Below are positions 36,227-46,694 of a stretch of DNA of 64,000 bases, one piece after another. The notes under the pieces are model-generated. The model was given only the letters and a program-made list of their open reading frames with translations, ran no database searches and had not been told where the DNA came from. The translations under genes and the position numbers were made by a program. The stretch lies in NCBI RefSeq assembly GCF_019578655.1, contig NC_063257.1, forward strand, positions 22,940,001 to 23,004,000. Reading direction: 5' to 3'. This DNA is from Ricinus communis. Lineage: Eukaryota; Streptophyta; Magnoliopsida; Malpighiales; Euphorbiaceae. Within the stretch, counting starts at the first letter, position 1. Each line of letters starts with the position of its first letter.

Positions 36227-36510
36227 GCTTCAATAACGTCGAGCTCAAGACATCCGTAACAAGTCGGTTAAAGGATACGATAGGCTAAATAAGGAACATA
36301 GCTATTTCTATTAAGAAAAGAAAAAAGTAGTTTTCCATTACGTATAGAAATAGGAGTTTGTTCAATGAGAATTTGCTATATAAGGAGATGCCGAGTTGTG
36401 GTATCCCTCAAGAAAAGCATTAGCTTTGTGTTTAGTTTTTAGAGAAGATTTTCTAAACATCAATAAAAAAGGTAGTTTTTATTCAAACGCTAAGTGCTTA
36501 AGAAACTATA
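36217..36510 (+). repeat. 3' LTR of Copia C
   Basis: 294 bp, nearly identical to the 5' LTR. The differences are AAAAAAG versus AAAAAGG and one extra T near 36477. GTGCC follows at 36511. Confidence 0.93.
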
Positions 36511-36515
36511 GTGCC

Positions 36516-37806
36516 TTCCATATTTGTAATCTTTTTGTCTGCAAAAGTAAAACCATCTTTATTAGGAGACCTTTTCTTACTATTAAGAGGTTTAGACAAT
36601 TGTCCTATAGTAAGTAAAGGGTTAAGGTCATTGGAAGTGGTTTTAAAGGATACTGGTCCAGCGCTCTATTTTGATGGACAAGGGCCATTCCTCGAGCTTC
36701 TCTTGCGTTCACCGCTTTTAGAGCAGTCTCCTAGGTTGTTACTGGCCTTGTACACCATATCTTGAGTTTGTTGTTTCATTGTGAGCTTGAAAGTTGAGAG
36801 TAGCGTACTGGCAAAGGACTGAACTAACTTTTCGCTGTTAGATTCTTGGCCTGCCTTTTCTTTCCTCTTACAAGCTGACACCTCATCAGATTCCTTCCTA
36901 TTCTGACTAAGATAATTGCCAGTTTAGGATTCTTTATCATACTGGGACACATACTAGTGCCTTTATTTTGGCAATAGTAGGAGATGGAGGAGTACAATCA
37001 ATGGATTTTGACATAAGGCCCTTATCCTTATTGGTGCCACTAATTACGAGGTCAATCCCGTAATTATTGCCAACTCCTTTCCTGGAGGAGATTTCAAGCT
37101 TCCCATTATGATCTATGCAAGGAAGTTTTCTTGAAGATTCTCCCTTAGAAAATTGCTTGACTTCCTTCTAGGTATTTATTTCCTTGCCTGAATCAATCTA
37201 TCATTTTGGGGACAGGTTTGTTTACTGGAGGAGGACACTCTCGTCGTCGAAATTGACTTGTTAGCTAATTTCGGTGTTGTGCTAGAATTTCCGGCTTTGT
37301 TCCGGCCATTATTATTATTCTTCTGATTTCCTAGCCCTATTCTCAGGCTCCTGATCATTCCTTTGGCGTTCGTAAGTCCCTGATTTAGAAGGAGAAGGAC
37401 CTGCCCTTATCCAATGTCATACAAGTTAACGACATGATCATCACTGTCAGGGTTACGAGAGGGACACTCACTTTGCGCAAGCCCAAACATACCACACGTG
37501 TAACATGGAGGCCACGTGGTAGAGGCTTCGTGATGTTAATTCTGATTCGGAGACGAAGCTATTTGCCTAAGCACACGCCTCAGGCCTCCATATCAACTTC
37601 CTCGACCACGCCAATCAACTTTTCAAGTTCCAATCCCATCTCTGTATTCATGCTTATTAGTGGAATATTATGGAACTAAACCCAAAAAGAGGAGCAATTG
37701 AATTGGACTTTCCTGAGATCTCCTAGTCCTTTGGGTTCTGGCTAGAAACAGTGAGATAGTTATGAAAATTCCAAGGTCTAGTCGATTTGAAGTAGAAGGT
37801 GAAAAT
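36516..37806 (-). pseudogene. LINE ORF1, middle and C-terminal part
   Basis: Reading down from 37806: FTFYFKSTRPWNFHNYLTVS, KVQFNCSSFW, MNTEMGLELEKLIGVVEEVD and RLRIRINITKPLPRG. This is the DUF4283/ORF1 pattern of plant L1 elements, in which a PW-F-n-L block is followed by ITKPL-RG. Downstream are low-complexity and basic stretches (GNQKNNNNGRNKAGNSSTTP, CKRKEKAGQESNSEKLVQSF). It joins ORF1 N-terminal sequence at 46356 once the Mutator-like element is removed. There are many stops and no intact zinc knuckle. Confidence 0.7.
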
Positions 37807-38104
37807 GGGTAAAATGTCTTGCTGGTACTAAATTTTTGTTCCATGTTTTCATTTGGTATCAAACCTTTAATTTGTTTCTTTTTGGTACTCCTCCTATTAT
37901 TTTTATTATTTTTGCCAGTATCAATAAGGATTCCGACAGTTAATTGATGATGTGGCTATCGGATTTACAAAAAATCATAGATCACTTGACACATGTTTTG
38001 CTGACTTTTTTATTTAATCCTAGTCAACAAATTACTTGTGTCCTACCCCTAAAAAAATAACCTTAAAATATTTAATACTTACGTTTACCTTTAGCTAAAC
38101 AATT
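37807..38104 (+). repeat. Left terminal inverted repeat
   Basis: It starts GGGTAAAATG and ends CTTTAGCTAAACAATT. Its reverse complement aligns along its whole length with 46060-46355, at roughly four in five positions by eye. Shared words include AATTTGTTTCTTTTTGGTAC and CACTTGACACATGTTTTG. Confidence 0.85.
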
Positions 38105-38220
38105 TGTCTCTATTGAACTCCATGACCTTAGGGAGCGTTCTAGTCCTTGTTATCTCATCGGCTAACATGGCTATTGAGATCATGAAAACCCATGACTTTG
38201 TCTTTGTGGACAGGCCTAGT
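38105..38220 (+). pseudogene. P450 (CYP71-like) fragment, part 1
   Basis: Reads SLLNSMTLGSVLVLVISSAN then MAIEIMKTHDFVFVDRPS on +. This is the region around beta-1 and helix B of CYP71-family enzymes, where SSAEAAKEIMKTHDL-F-RP is typical. The last codons run through the CTAGT duplication into part 2 at 45467 in the same frame. There is no N-terminal membrane anchor or proline hinge. Confidence 0.85.
38216..38220. repeat. Left target duplication of CRM-2
   Basis: CTAGT, repeated at 45467-45471. Confidence 0.92.
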
Positions 38221-39165
38221 TGATACGAACTCGAACCGGATACGTTCAAACACCAAGATAAGTAATGGTGAGAAAATCAAACTGATAAACGCTCTCCCTA
38301 TTTAAGAGGAAGCACCCTTACCAATAAGTTCGAATTTGGCGCCCCAAAATCTAACTTGAAAGCTTGCAATTGATTATGGAACTAACAAACTTAGCAATAG
38401 AACTACTAAGCCCTTTAGTTATAAATAGATGAAGAATATTCAAACAACCCAAGAAATTAATAAAAAGTTAATTGATTGATCAAACATGTAGATGTGAAAC
38501 TAAATCAAACAAGTTAATTTAATCTCAAGAAATTCAATAAGGAGCACCTTAAGGAATAAGAGTTAACAACTCAAATAAAACTTCATTCAGAAATATATAT
38601 TGATCTTCTTGTTTTAGCCGAAATACATAGCTCTATTTATAGGGCTTTAAAGTGAATCTAAACCCTAAAAGGACTAAGAGATAAGGAATCAAAATCAAAC
38701 CCTAAAAGACTCATAATATATGGCCAATCTTATCCCTATAAGGAAGGATAAGATAAAGAGTAATTTAACCCTCATTAAAATCCTAAATTCATGGGAGGAA
38801 GTTCTCTTTATCCAATACTTCCAAAAATAGAGGAAATTAACTAAAAACGGATCCATTACGAATGTTTTCTTGAAAAATTCGAAGCTCTTTTTGTAGGTAG
38901 CTTATATACTGTAAGGCGTGGTCACGCCTTATGGAAGTTGAGCTTCTGCCCCCTTTGCTCATTAATAGTAATTGATGTCACTATCTTCAAGGCATTATTA
39001 TCATCATCAAAACCATCAAAAGCACCATCATTAGCCATCTTCAAAACATGCTCCAAGTAAGAATTTAAGGCTTGCTTGAACTTCTTACTCCTTGCTCGTG
39101 TCATTGGTCCTCCATAGGCTAGTGGATCTATGCTAGTTGACTTAGATGCATCCTTGGTTGCATCA
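38221..39165 (-). repeat. 3' LTR of CRM-2
   Basis: 945 bp, coding strand TGATGCAACC...GTTCGTATCA. TATA box CTATAAATAG on - at about 38640. It encodes the pol tail down to 38922. Confidence 0.92.
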
Positions 39166-41953
39166 TTCCCCCCCATTCGAAAGGATTCGACCTCAAATCA
39201 ACGCCTTCATCAAAATCAAAAGGAGACAAATCAGCAACATTAAAAGTAGCATTAACATTATACTCACCAGGTAAGTCAACTTTGTATGTATTATTGTTGA
39301 TGCGCTCTATCACTTCAAATGGACCATCACCACATGGCATCAACTTTGATTTCCTTTGGTTGGGAAACCTTTCCTTCCTGAAGTGCACCCAAATCCAATC
39401 ACCAACTTTAAATACCATCTTTTTGCGGCCCTTATTGTGTTGTTTGGTGATTTTTCCATTGCATCTTTCCAAGTTTGCACGCACTTGTTCATGCAACTTC
39501 AGCACAAATTCAGCCTTCTTTACGCCATCTAAATTCACTTGTTCACTCAAAGATAAAGCAATTAAATCTAAAGGACTCAAAGGAATAAAGCCATAAATAA
39601 TCTCAAATGGGCAAAATTGAGTAGAAGAATGCATACTACGATTATATGCAAATTCAACATGCGGCAAACAATCTTCCCATGTTCTCAAGTTTCATTTAAC
39701 CATGGTCCTAAGTAATTGTAACAAAGTTCTATTCACTACCTCAGTTTGACCATCGGTTTAAGGATGACATGTAGTAGAAAAAAGCAATTTAGTTCCCAAT
39801 TTACCCCATAAGGTCTTCTAAAAATAGCTCAAAAACTTGGTGTCCCTATCACTAATAATAGTTCTAGGCATACCATGTAAACGTACAATTTCTCTAAAGA
39901 ATAATTCAGCAATATGTTGTGCATCATCGGTTTTCCTACATGCAATAAAGTGTGACATCTTTGAAAACCTATCTACCACAACAAAAATACTATCATGCCC
40001 ATGCTTAGACCTAGGTAATCCAAGCACAAAATCCATAGATATGTCAATCCAAGGAGAATTAGGTATGGGCAAAGGCATGTACAACTCATTAGGTTGTGAT
40101 TTAGACTTAGCTTGCTTGCATATAATACAGTTAGCACATAATCTATTCACATCAGATTTCATCTTAGGCCAATAGAAATGATCATGCAAAACATCTAAAG
40201 TCTTTTGAACACCAAAGTGTCCCATCAAACCACCTTCATGTGACTCTCTTACAAGCAATTCACGCATAGAACACATAGGAATGCATAGACGTTTTTCTTT
40301 GAACAAAAATCCATCATGTCTATAAAATTTATCAATAGCACCATGTTCACAAGCATGAAAAATAGAACCAAAATTGTGGTCATCAATATACAAGTCTTTG
40401 ATGTACTCAAAACCAAGCAATTTTGTTTCTAAAGAAGCAAGTAAAGCATACCTTCTAGATAGTTCATCTGCAACTATATTTCCTTTACCTTGCTTGTACT
40501 TAATGACATAGGGAAACGCTTCAATGAATTCACTCCATTTAGCATGGAATTTATTCAACTTGTTTTGTCCCTTCAAGTGCTTCAATGCTTCATGAACCGT
40601 GTGAATCACAAACTCCTTAGGTAGCAAATAATGTTGCCAAACATTGAGTGCACGCACAAGGGCGTACAATTCCTTGTCATAAGTTCGATACTTCAAGCTA
40701 GCTCCATTCAACTTTTCACTAAAATAGGCTATTAGCTTCCCATCTTGCATTAAAACAGCTCCAATACCTACACCAAAAGCATCACAATCAATTTCAAAAG
40801 TTTTGGAAAAATTCGGAAGTGAAAGAATGGGAGATGAAGTAAGTTTGTCCTTTAGCATATTAAATGCTTCTTCTTGTTGTTCTCCCCAATGAAACTTCAC
40901 GTTCTTCTTCTTTACAAGCTCATTGAGTGGTGCGGCAAGGGTACTGAAGTGCTTGACAAACCTCCTATAGAAGCTTGTAAGCCCATGAAATCTCCTCATA
41001 TCACTAACATTCTTTGGTGTTGGCCACTCCTTAATTGCTTTCACCTTATCTTCATCAACCTGAATTCCATTTTCACTAACAACAAGACCAAGAAACACAA
41101 GTTTGTTTGTGCAAAAATTACACTTAGCAAGGTTAGCATATAAAGAATTCTCACGCAAAACCATTAACACCATCCGAACATGTTCAACATGCTCACTAAA
41201 GCTCTTACTATAAATCAGAATATCATCAAAGTATAGTACCACAAATTTATCAATATACGCACGCAAAACATGGTTCATTAGTCTCATAAAAGTACTTGGT
41301 GTGTTAGTTAAGCCAAAAGGCATGACCAACCACTCATACAAACCAAATTTAGTTTTGAATGGTGTTTTTCACTCATCACCTATATTCATTCTAATTTGGT
41401 GATAGCCACTTCTGAAATCAATTTTAGTAAAGATAACACTTCCATGCAATTCATCTAACATATCATCTAACCTAGGAATAGGATGACGATACTTAATGAT
41501 AATCTTATTAATTGCACGACAATCAACACACATACGCCAAGACCCATCTTTCTTAAGGACTAACAAAACAGGAACAGCACATGGGCTAAGACTTTCCCTA
41601 ATATAACCTTTACTTAGTAGTTCCTCAACTTGGCGTTGCAGCTCTTTGGTCTCCTCAGGATTGACTCTAGAGGATGGTCTATTTGGAATGGATGACCCCG
41701 GCACAAAGTCAATTTGGTGTTCTATCCCCGTTAATGGTGGCAACCCACTAGGTAACTCCTCGGGAAACACATCGTCATACTCCTGCAAAACACTTACAAA
41801 CACACTAGGAAGAAAAGAGTGAAGATTATTAGTGTTAAATAAAGTTTCCTTGTACATAAGTACAAGTACTTGCCTATTTTCACTCAAAGCCTTTCTCATG
41901 TCTCGCTCTCTAACTAAGAAACTCACTTTTTTCTCACTTGCCTCCCCTTTTTC
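38922..41953 (-). pseudogene. CRM-2 pol: RT, RNase H, integrase and C-terminal tail
   Basis: One frame can be followed almost throughout. RT: KEL-R-VEELLSKGYIRESL, WRMCVDCRAINKI, KIDFRSGYHQIRM and YFDDILIYS (catalytic YFDD intact). RNase [17 protein letters not shown] and [17 protein letters not shown] blocks, with [10 protein letters not shown] where HTDH is usual. Integrase: [42 protein letters not shown] and [11 protein letters not shown]-terminal: GDWIWVHFRKERFPNQRKS. Breaks: TGA at 41369-41371 (Trp expected), TAG at 39818-39820 (Trp expected), TGA at 39692-39694 (also in CRM-1), and a frameshift in the G run at about 39170 just before the LTR tail. Confidence 0.9.
39166..39178 (-). promoter_or_regulatory. 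Polypurine tract of CRM-2
   Basis: Coding strand GAATGGGGGGGAA lies directly before the LTR start TGATG. The same G run lies inside the reading frame, and its length sets whether pol continues into the LTR. In this copy the frame is broken there. Confidence 0.75.
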
Positions 41954-43582
41954 TTACGCCTTACTCGTTCTTTTGCTCATGTTCTTGCGCAAACCCTTGC
42001 TAAACTCTCCTTTTACCACTCTTTGCTCTCGCCCTTCATTATTTTCCACACAACTCTCCTTTTGCTTGTGCACCTTTTCTTTTTCATGTGCACTCTCACA
42101 CTTTTGTTTTTCTTTCTCATATGCTCCCATTCGGTCCTTTACAACGCTTTGTAATTCACAAACTTCTTTAGAACTCAATGGTGCCAAAACATACGGTTTT
42201 CCATCCATTACAAGAGAATATGCATTGGTTTGACCATTATGAATTACAGATCTATCATATAACCATGGTCTACCTAGCAACATATGACATGCTTGCATGG
42301 GAATAACATCACATAATACCTCATCATGATACTTCTTTACACTAAATGCAATCTGTACTTGCTTAGTAACTCTAATTCCACTTTGATCATTAAGCCATTG
42401 CAAAGTGTATGGCTTAGGGTACTTAATAATTGAAAGTCTAAGTTTATCAACCATCATAGCACTTACTACATTAGTACAACTACCCCCATCAATGATTAAA
42501 CTACAATTAGCATCATGGTTTTGTACTTTACATGTAGTATGGAATATGTTTTCCCTTTGAGCATCATCATCAATATGTTGTAAATTAAGAGCTCTAAAGG
42601 TTACAAGTACATTACTAACCTCACCCAATTGCACATCATCACAATCTTCCAACTCAGGCATGTCTAGGTAATCCTCCTCACCAGGTTCGAATTCTTCATC
42701 ACTCTCAAAGACCACTTCACCACCTCTAGTTGTCATGATTCGCTTGTTTGGACATTGAGAAGATATATGCCCATACCCCAAACACTTGAAGCATTGCACT
42801 TTCTTTGATTTGAGGTCACTTTGCGTCATTGGCTTAGTGTTAACATCAAATTTAGGGGCTGCCTTAATGTTCTTTGATGCCTCACGACCCTTGTTAGGGG
42901 GCTGGTTGCTCCCTTTCCATGTGTTACTCCATTTTGAGCTAGGGGCAGCACTTCTGCTCTTGGTTTTTAATTGCTTTTCCACCTTTACGGTCATGTGCAA
43001 CATGTCCTCCATCTCTACATAATGCTGCAATTCAATTATGTTAGCAATATCATGATTCAAACCATGCAGAAATCTTGCCATTGTGGCTTCCCTATCCTCA
43101 TCTATATTGGCTCTAATCATAGCTATCTCCATAGATTGCCAGTACTCCTCAACACTCTTACTACCTTGTAGTAAATTTTGTAACTTGTTGTACAAATCCC
43201 TTTGGTAGTGCGATGGCACAAACCTTTTACGTATAATGCGTTTAACCTCATCCCATGAACCAACTTCGTGTTCTCCATAACGCCTACGACCACTCACAAA
43301 TTGATCCCACCAAATGGCAGCATAATCACAAAATTCAACAACAGCAAGTTTAAGCTTTTTAGACTCACTATACTTATGACATTCAAAAACCCTTTCAACC
43401 TTCTTTTCCCACTCCAAATAAACTTCAGGGTCACTCTTATCATGAAAAGATGGTATTTTCATCTTAATGCTACCCAAATTAGTGTCAATTTTGGGTTGGA
43501 GATTATGTCTAGACTCTTTAGACTCACTTTCTTGGTCATTATCAGAACCATCCCCTTTAGACATTTTAGGCATATCATTCAA
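41954..43582 (-). pseudogene. CRM-2 gag and protease, long open frame
   Basis: 542 open codons. Gag core: PSFHDKSDPEVYLEWEKKVE, VEFCDYAAIWWDQFVSGRRR, VKRIIRKRFVPSHYQRDLY and LQGSKSVEEYWQSMEIAMIR. Zinc knuckle CFKCLGYGHISSQC is intact. Protease has LIIDGGSCTNVVS with the catalytic Asp, and MLLGRPWLYDRSVIHNG. A lysine- and glutamate-rich linker follows, and TAA at 41954-41956 separates it from RT in the same frame. Gag alone could still be expressible. Confidence 0.9.
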
Positions 43583-43613
43583 TAACCTAGTTAATTTTTC
43601 ATCTTATTTTTGA

Positions 43614-44444
43614 AATTGTTTTTGCATATGTTCTACTACATCTCTCAATGTATAAGCTAAATTTTCCAAAGTCAATGGTTGTTCAGATGACATGGTTAAA
43701 CCAAAAGACTAGAAAAGAAAACCAAAAAAAAAGACGTGGTCAAGTGTTATACTCTGGAGGCTTCTTATAGTTAAAGGCAAAACAAGAAAAAGATCACTCC
43801 CTCACGTGTTTCACTCACAAAGAATTGAATTCCTTATAGAAATTAAATTAAATTGTTCTAGTAATCACAAGAACAAGTTTTTCACAACCTCTTAACGTTT
43901 ATTAATTCTGAAGTTCAATAGAACACTCGTGAATCAATAAAATGAATTATAAGCGTGTGAACAAAACAAGCTTACAACTAATCGAACAAGACTCAATTAA
44001 CCCAAAAGAAAAGCTTTTTAAGAAAAAACAAACAAAATTACCCAAATCAGAATTTTAAGAATGAAGAACAGCTCCAATCAATTAAAAAGAATTATGGAAT
44101 GAATCAATCAAGAATTAATTCTTCAAGCACTACCCAACACAAATGGTTAGGGTCAGTTTTCCGTTCCTTTCTTTTTTTTTTCTTTGAAATCTGCCTTGGT
44201 GTGCGGGCAGCAATGAAAATAGTATACTTTTTAATTAATCAAGAATTAATTCTTCAAGCACTACCCAACACAAATGGTTAGGGTTAGTTTTCCGTTCCTT
44301 TTTTTTTTTTGAAATCTGCCTTGGTGTGCGGGCAGCAATGAAAATAGTATACTTTTTTTTTCTTATAATGATGCGAACAGAAATTGAGATGAAATAAAAG
44401 ACAGACTCTTAATTGAAAAGAAAGTAAACCAACTTACAAGTTTG
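43614..44444 (-). other. CRM-2 leader with a tandem duplication
   Basis: Non-coding region between PBS and gag. A unit of about 130 bp beginning AATCAAGAATTAATTCTTC and ending CAATGAAAATAGTATACTTT is present twice in tandem (about 44105-44360). The copies differ mainly in T-run length. No ORF is supported. Confidence 0.75.
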
Positions 44445-44456
44445 GCTCTGATACCA
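44445..44456 (-). promoter_or_regulatory. Primer binding site of CRM-2
   Basis: Coding-strand TGGTATCAGAGC, a perfect tRNA-iMet complement, two bases after the LTR end. Confidence 0.93.
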
Positions 44457-44458
44457 AA

Positions 44459-45466
44459 TGATACGAACTCAAACCGGATATGTTTAAACACCAAGATAAG
44501 TAATGGTGAGAAAATCAAACTGATAAACGCTCTTCCTATTTAAGAGGAAGCACCCTTACCAATAAGTTTGAATTTGTCGGCCCAAAATCTAACTTGAAAG
44601 TTTGCAATTGATTATGGAACTAACAAACTTAGCAATAGAACTACTAAGCCTTTTAGTTATAAATAGATGAAGAATGTTCAAACAACCCAAGAAACTAATA
44701 AAAAGTTAATTGATTGATCAAACATGTAGATGTGAAACTAAATCAAACAAGTTAATTTAATCTCAAGAAATTCAATAAGGAGCACCTTAACGAATAAGAG
44801 TTAACAACTCAAATAAAACTTCATTTAGAAATATATATTGATCTTCTTGTTTTAGCCGAAATACATAGCTCTATTTATAGGGCTTTGAAGTGATTCTAAA
44901 CCCTAAAAGGACTAAGAGATAAGGAATCAAAATCAAACCCTAAAAGACTCCTAATATATGGCCAATCTTATCCCTATAAGGAAGGATAAGATAAAGAGTA
45001 ATCTAACCCTCATTAAAATCCTAAATTCATAGGAGGAAGTTCTCTTTATCCAATACTTCCAAAAATAGAGGAAATTAACTAAAAACGGATCCATTACGAA
45101 TGTTTTCTTGAAAAATTTGAAGCTCTTTTTGTAGGTAGCTTATATACTGTAAGGCGTGGTCACGCCTTATGGAAGTTGAGCTTCTGCCCCCTTTCTGTGC
45201 AGCTCACAGGTTATAAGGCGTGGTCACACCTTATGGAAGTTGAGCTTCTGCCCCCTTTGCTCATTAATAGCAATTGATGTCAATATCTTCAAGGCATTGT
45301 TATCATCATCAAACCATCAAAAGCACCATCATTAGCCATCTTCAAAACATTCTCCAAGTAAGAATTTAAGGCTTGCTTGAACTTCTTACTCCTTGCTCGT
45401 GTCATTGGTCCTCCATAGGCTAGTGGATCCATGCTAGTTGACTTAGATACATCCTTGGTTGCATCA
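44459..45466 (-). repeat. 5' LTR of CRM-2
   Basis: 1008 bp, longer than its partner by a tandem duplication of about 65 bp at 45150-45258 (TAAGGCGTGGTCAC...CTTCTGCCCCCTTT). It is otherwise closely similar to 38221-39165. Confidence 0.92.
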
Positions 45467-46045
45467 CTAGTACTAGAATTGGTAGGATGCTTCTCTATGA
45501 CAGCAAAGATGTGGCCACAACTCCTTATGGTGAATACTGGAGGCAAACGGAAAGCGTCTGCGTTCTGCATCTACTAAGTAACATAAGGGTACAATCTTAC
45601 ACGAAAATTAGGAAAGAAGAGACTCCTCTAATAATTGAGACCGTTAAAAGTTACTGCACTTCTTCTACACCATTGAATATAAGTGATGTGATTATAAAGG
45701 TTACCAATCATGTAGTGAGTAGAATAGCTCTAGGCAGGAAGTATAGCCCCATAGAAGGAGGTAGAACGTTTAAGGAGCTATTAGGGGAATTTTTAAGTCT
45801 TTTGGGAGGTTTTGATGTGGGGACTATATTCCATGGCTTGAATGGGTGAATCGTGTTAATGGGTTGTATGGTAAAGTGGAGAAAGTGGCTAAAGAGCTTG
45901 ATAATTTCTTAGAAGAAGTAGTTAAAGAACATATTGCTAGCGGCAGCCATAATTAAGACAATAACAGTAAGAATTTTGTGGACGTTTTGCTTTGGATTCA
46001 GAAAGAGAATTTGGCTGGTTTTCACATTAACTGAATTTGGCTGGT
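45467..46045 (+). pseudogene. P450 (CYP71-like) fragment, part 2
   Basis: Continues part 1 as TRIGRMLLYDSKDVATTPYG, EYWRQTESVCVLHLLSNIRV (helix C, with the WR pair that contacts the heme propionates), IETVKSYCTSSTPLNISDVI and KVTNHVVSRIALGRKYSP. A one-base loss near 45820 shifts the frame to DYIPWLEWVNRVNGLYGKVE and KVAKELDNFLEEVVKEHIAS. After a stop it reads KNFVDVLLWIQKENLAGFHI and ends. The I-helix, ExxR and heme-cysteine region are absent. It looks CYP71A-like, but subfamily is a guess. It is not a functional enzyme. Confidence 0.88.
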
Positions 46046-46059
46046 TCAATGAAGATAAA

Positions 46060-46355
46060 TTGTTTAGCTAAAGGTAAAGGTAAGTATTAAATACTTTAGG
46101 GTTATTTATTTGGGGGTGGGGCACAAGTGATTTGCTAACTAGGATTAAATAAAGGAGACAACAAAACATGTGTCAAGTGGTCTCTGGTTTTTTATAAATC
46201 CGGCAGCCACATCATTAATTAACTACCGAAATCCTCATTGGTACTGGCGGAAGTAGCAGAAATAATAAGAGGGGTACCAAAAAGAAACAAATTGAAAGTT
46301 TGGTACAAAATAAAAATAAAGGGCAAAGGTTTGGTACCAACGGAGCATTTAGCCA
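46060..46355 (-). repeat. Right terminal inverted repeat
   Basis: Partner of 37807-38104 in inverted orientation. The outer end on - reads TGGCTAAATGCTCCG and the inner end is CTTTAGCTAAACAATT. Confidence 0.85.
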
Positions 46356-46640
46356 TACTGCTTTTGCCTTAAACCATTCCCTGTTTTCCATAAAGACTGG
46401 ATTATTGTAAGGAAGGCTTCTCTATTGACCAATTTCACATATAAAACCTTCCCAACTAATGCAAGTTGAACCTTGATTTCCTCGACCTTACCCACCACTC
46501 CATCTAACCTGATGGTGGGTATGCCAATATTGGTATTAGTTAGGGAACCACTGAGTTTGTCTATATCAAAAGGCTCCAATGGAGTGAAGCCAACAAAACC
46601 TACTTCTACAAGCCTCGCCTAGAGAGAAAAACAGGCCAAG
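46356..46640 (-). pseudogene. LINE ORF1, N-terminal part
   Basis: The minus strand reads RLVEVGFVGFTPLEPFDIDK, LDGVVGKVEEIKVQLALVGK and VNREAFLTIIQSLWKTGNGL. This is the start of a DUF4283-type ORF1 domain, where LVGK-L...NREAF...WK is conserved. It is cut by the Mutator-like TIR right after GNGLRQKQ. The domain continues at 37806. Confidence 0.75.
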
Positions 46641-46694
46641 GCTAGAGAAAACTTATGTGCCCTTTTCTCGTTGGTAGAATTTGTCAATACTAAA

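Larger units (their letters stand above)
31709..36510 (+). mobile_element. Copia C: young, complete Ty1/copia element
   Basis: 4802 bp, flanked by GTGCC on both sides. LTRs 31709-32001 and 36217-36510 differ, by my direct reading, by one substitution and one single-base indel, so it is the most recent dated insertion here. The PBS is a perfect tRNA-iMet complement, and the polypurine tract is AAGAGGGAGAA (36206-36216). It inserted into LINE sequence near the end of ORF1 in the opposite orientation. Confidence 0.95.
38221..45466 (-). mobile_element. CRM-2: complete CRM-like Ty3/gypsy retrotransposon
   Basis: 7246 bp with CTAGT on both sides. On -: 5' LTR 44459-45466, PBS 44445-44456, leader, gag-protease 41954-43582, RT/RNase H/integrase to 38922, G-rich polypurine tract 39166-39178 and 3' LTR 38221-39165. 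The LTR starts TGATG and carries the C-terminus of pol, as known for centromeric CRM chromoviruses. The tail has GPMTRARSKKFKQALNSYLE in place of a clear chromodomain. It is inserted in the exon of the captured P450 fragment. Confidence 0.92.
37807..46355. mobile_element. Long-TIR Mutator-like element carrying a P450 fragment (Pack-MULE-like)
   Basis: Near 300-bp terminal inverted repeats (37807-38104 and 46060-46355) enclose a CYP71-type P450 gene fragment and no transposase. Without the nested CRM-2 the element is about 1.3 kb. Long TIRs with captured gene sequence between them are the definition of a Pack-MULE. The surrounding minus-strand sequence is LINE ORF1 on both sides, which confirms the outer limits to within a few bases. 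No matching 9-bp target duplication is visible (left GGTGAAAAT, right TACTGCTTT), so assignment to Mutator rests on TIR length and cargo. Confidence 0.75.
16308..46694 (-). mobile_element. L1-type LINE split by four primary insertions
   Basis: LINE sequence occurs in five minus-strand blocks: 46356-46694, 36516-37806, 30308-31708, 23284-25490 and 16308-16786. Together they are about 5.7 kb, normal for a plant L1. Read in this order they give ORF1 (DUF4283-like), endonuclease, reverse transcriptase, zf-RVT zinc-binding region and RNase H, the standard L1 order. An 18-bp duplication flanks the whole. Removing Copia A, B, C and the Mutator-like element (with CRM-2 inside it) rejoins the blocks. 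The 3' tail is only a short A-rich end (CAAAAAG), and all blocks carry stops. Confidence 0.85.

Noticed and set aside
38105..46045. A functional host cytochrome P450 gene with a retrotransposon in it
   Set aside because: It lacks the anchor, I-helix, ExxR and heme-binding parts, has a frameshift and stops, and is enclosed by transposon TIRs.
37798..46364. A 9-bp target duplication for the Mutator-like element
   Set aside because: GGTGAAAAT and TACTGCTTT do not match, and shifting the ends by several bases did not give a pair either.
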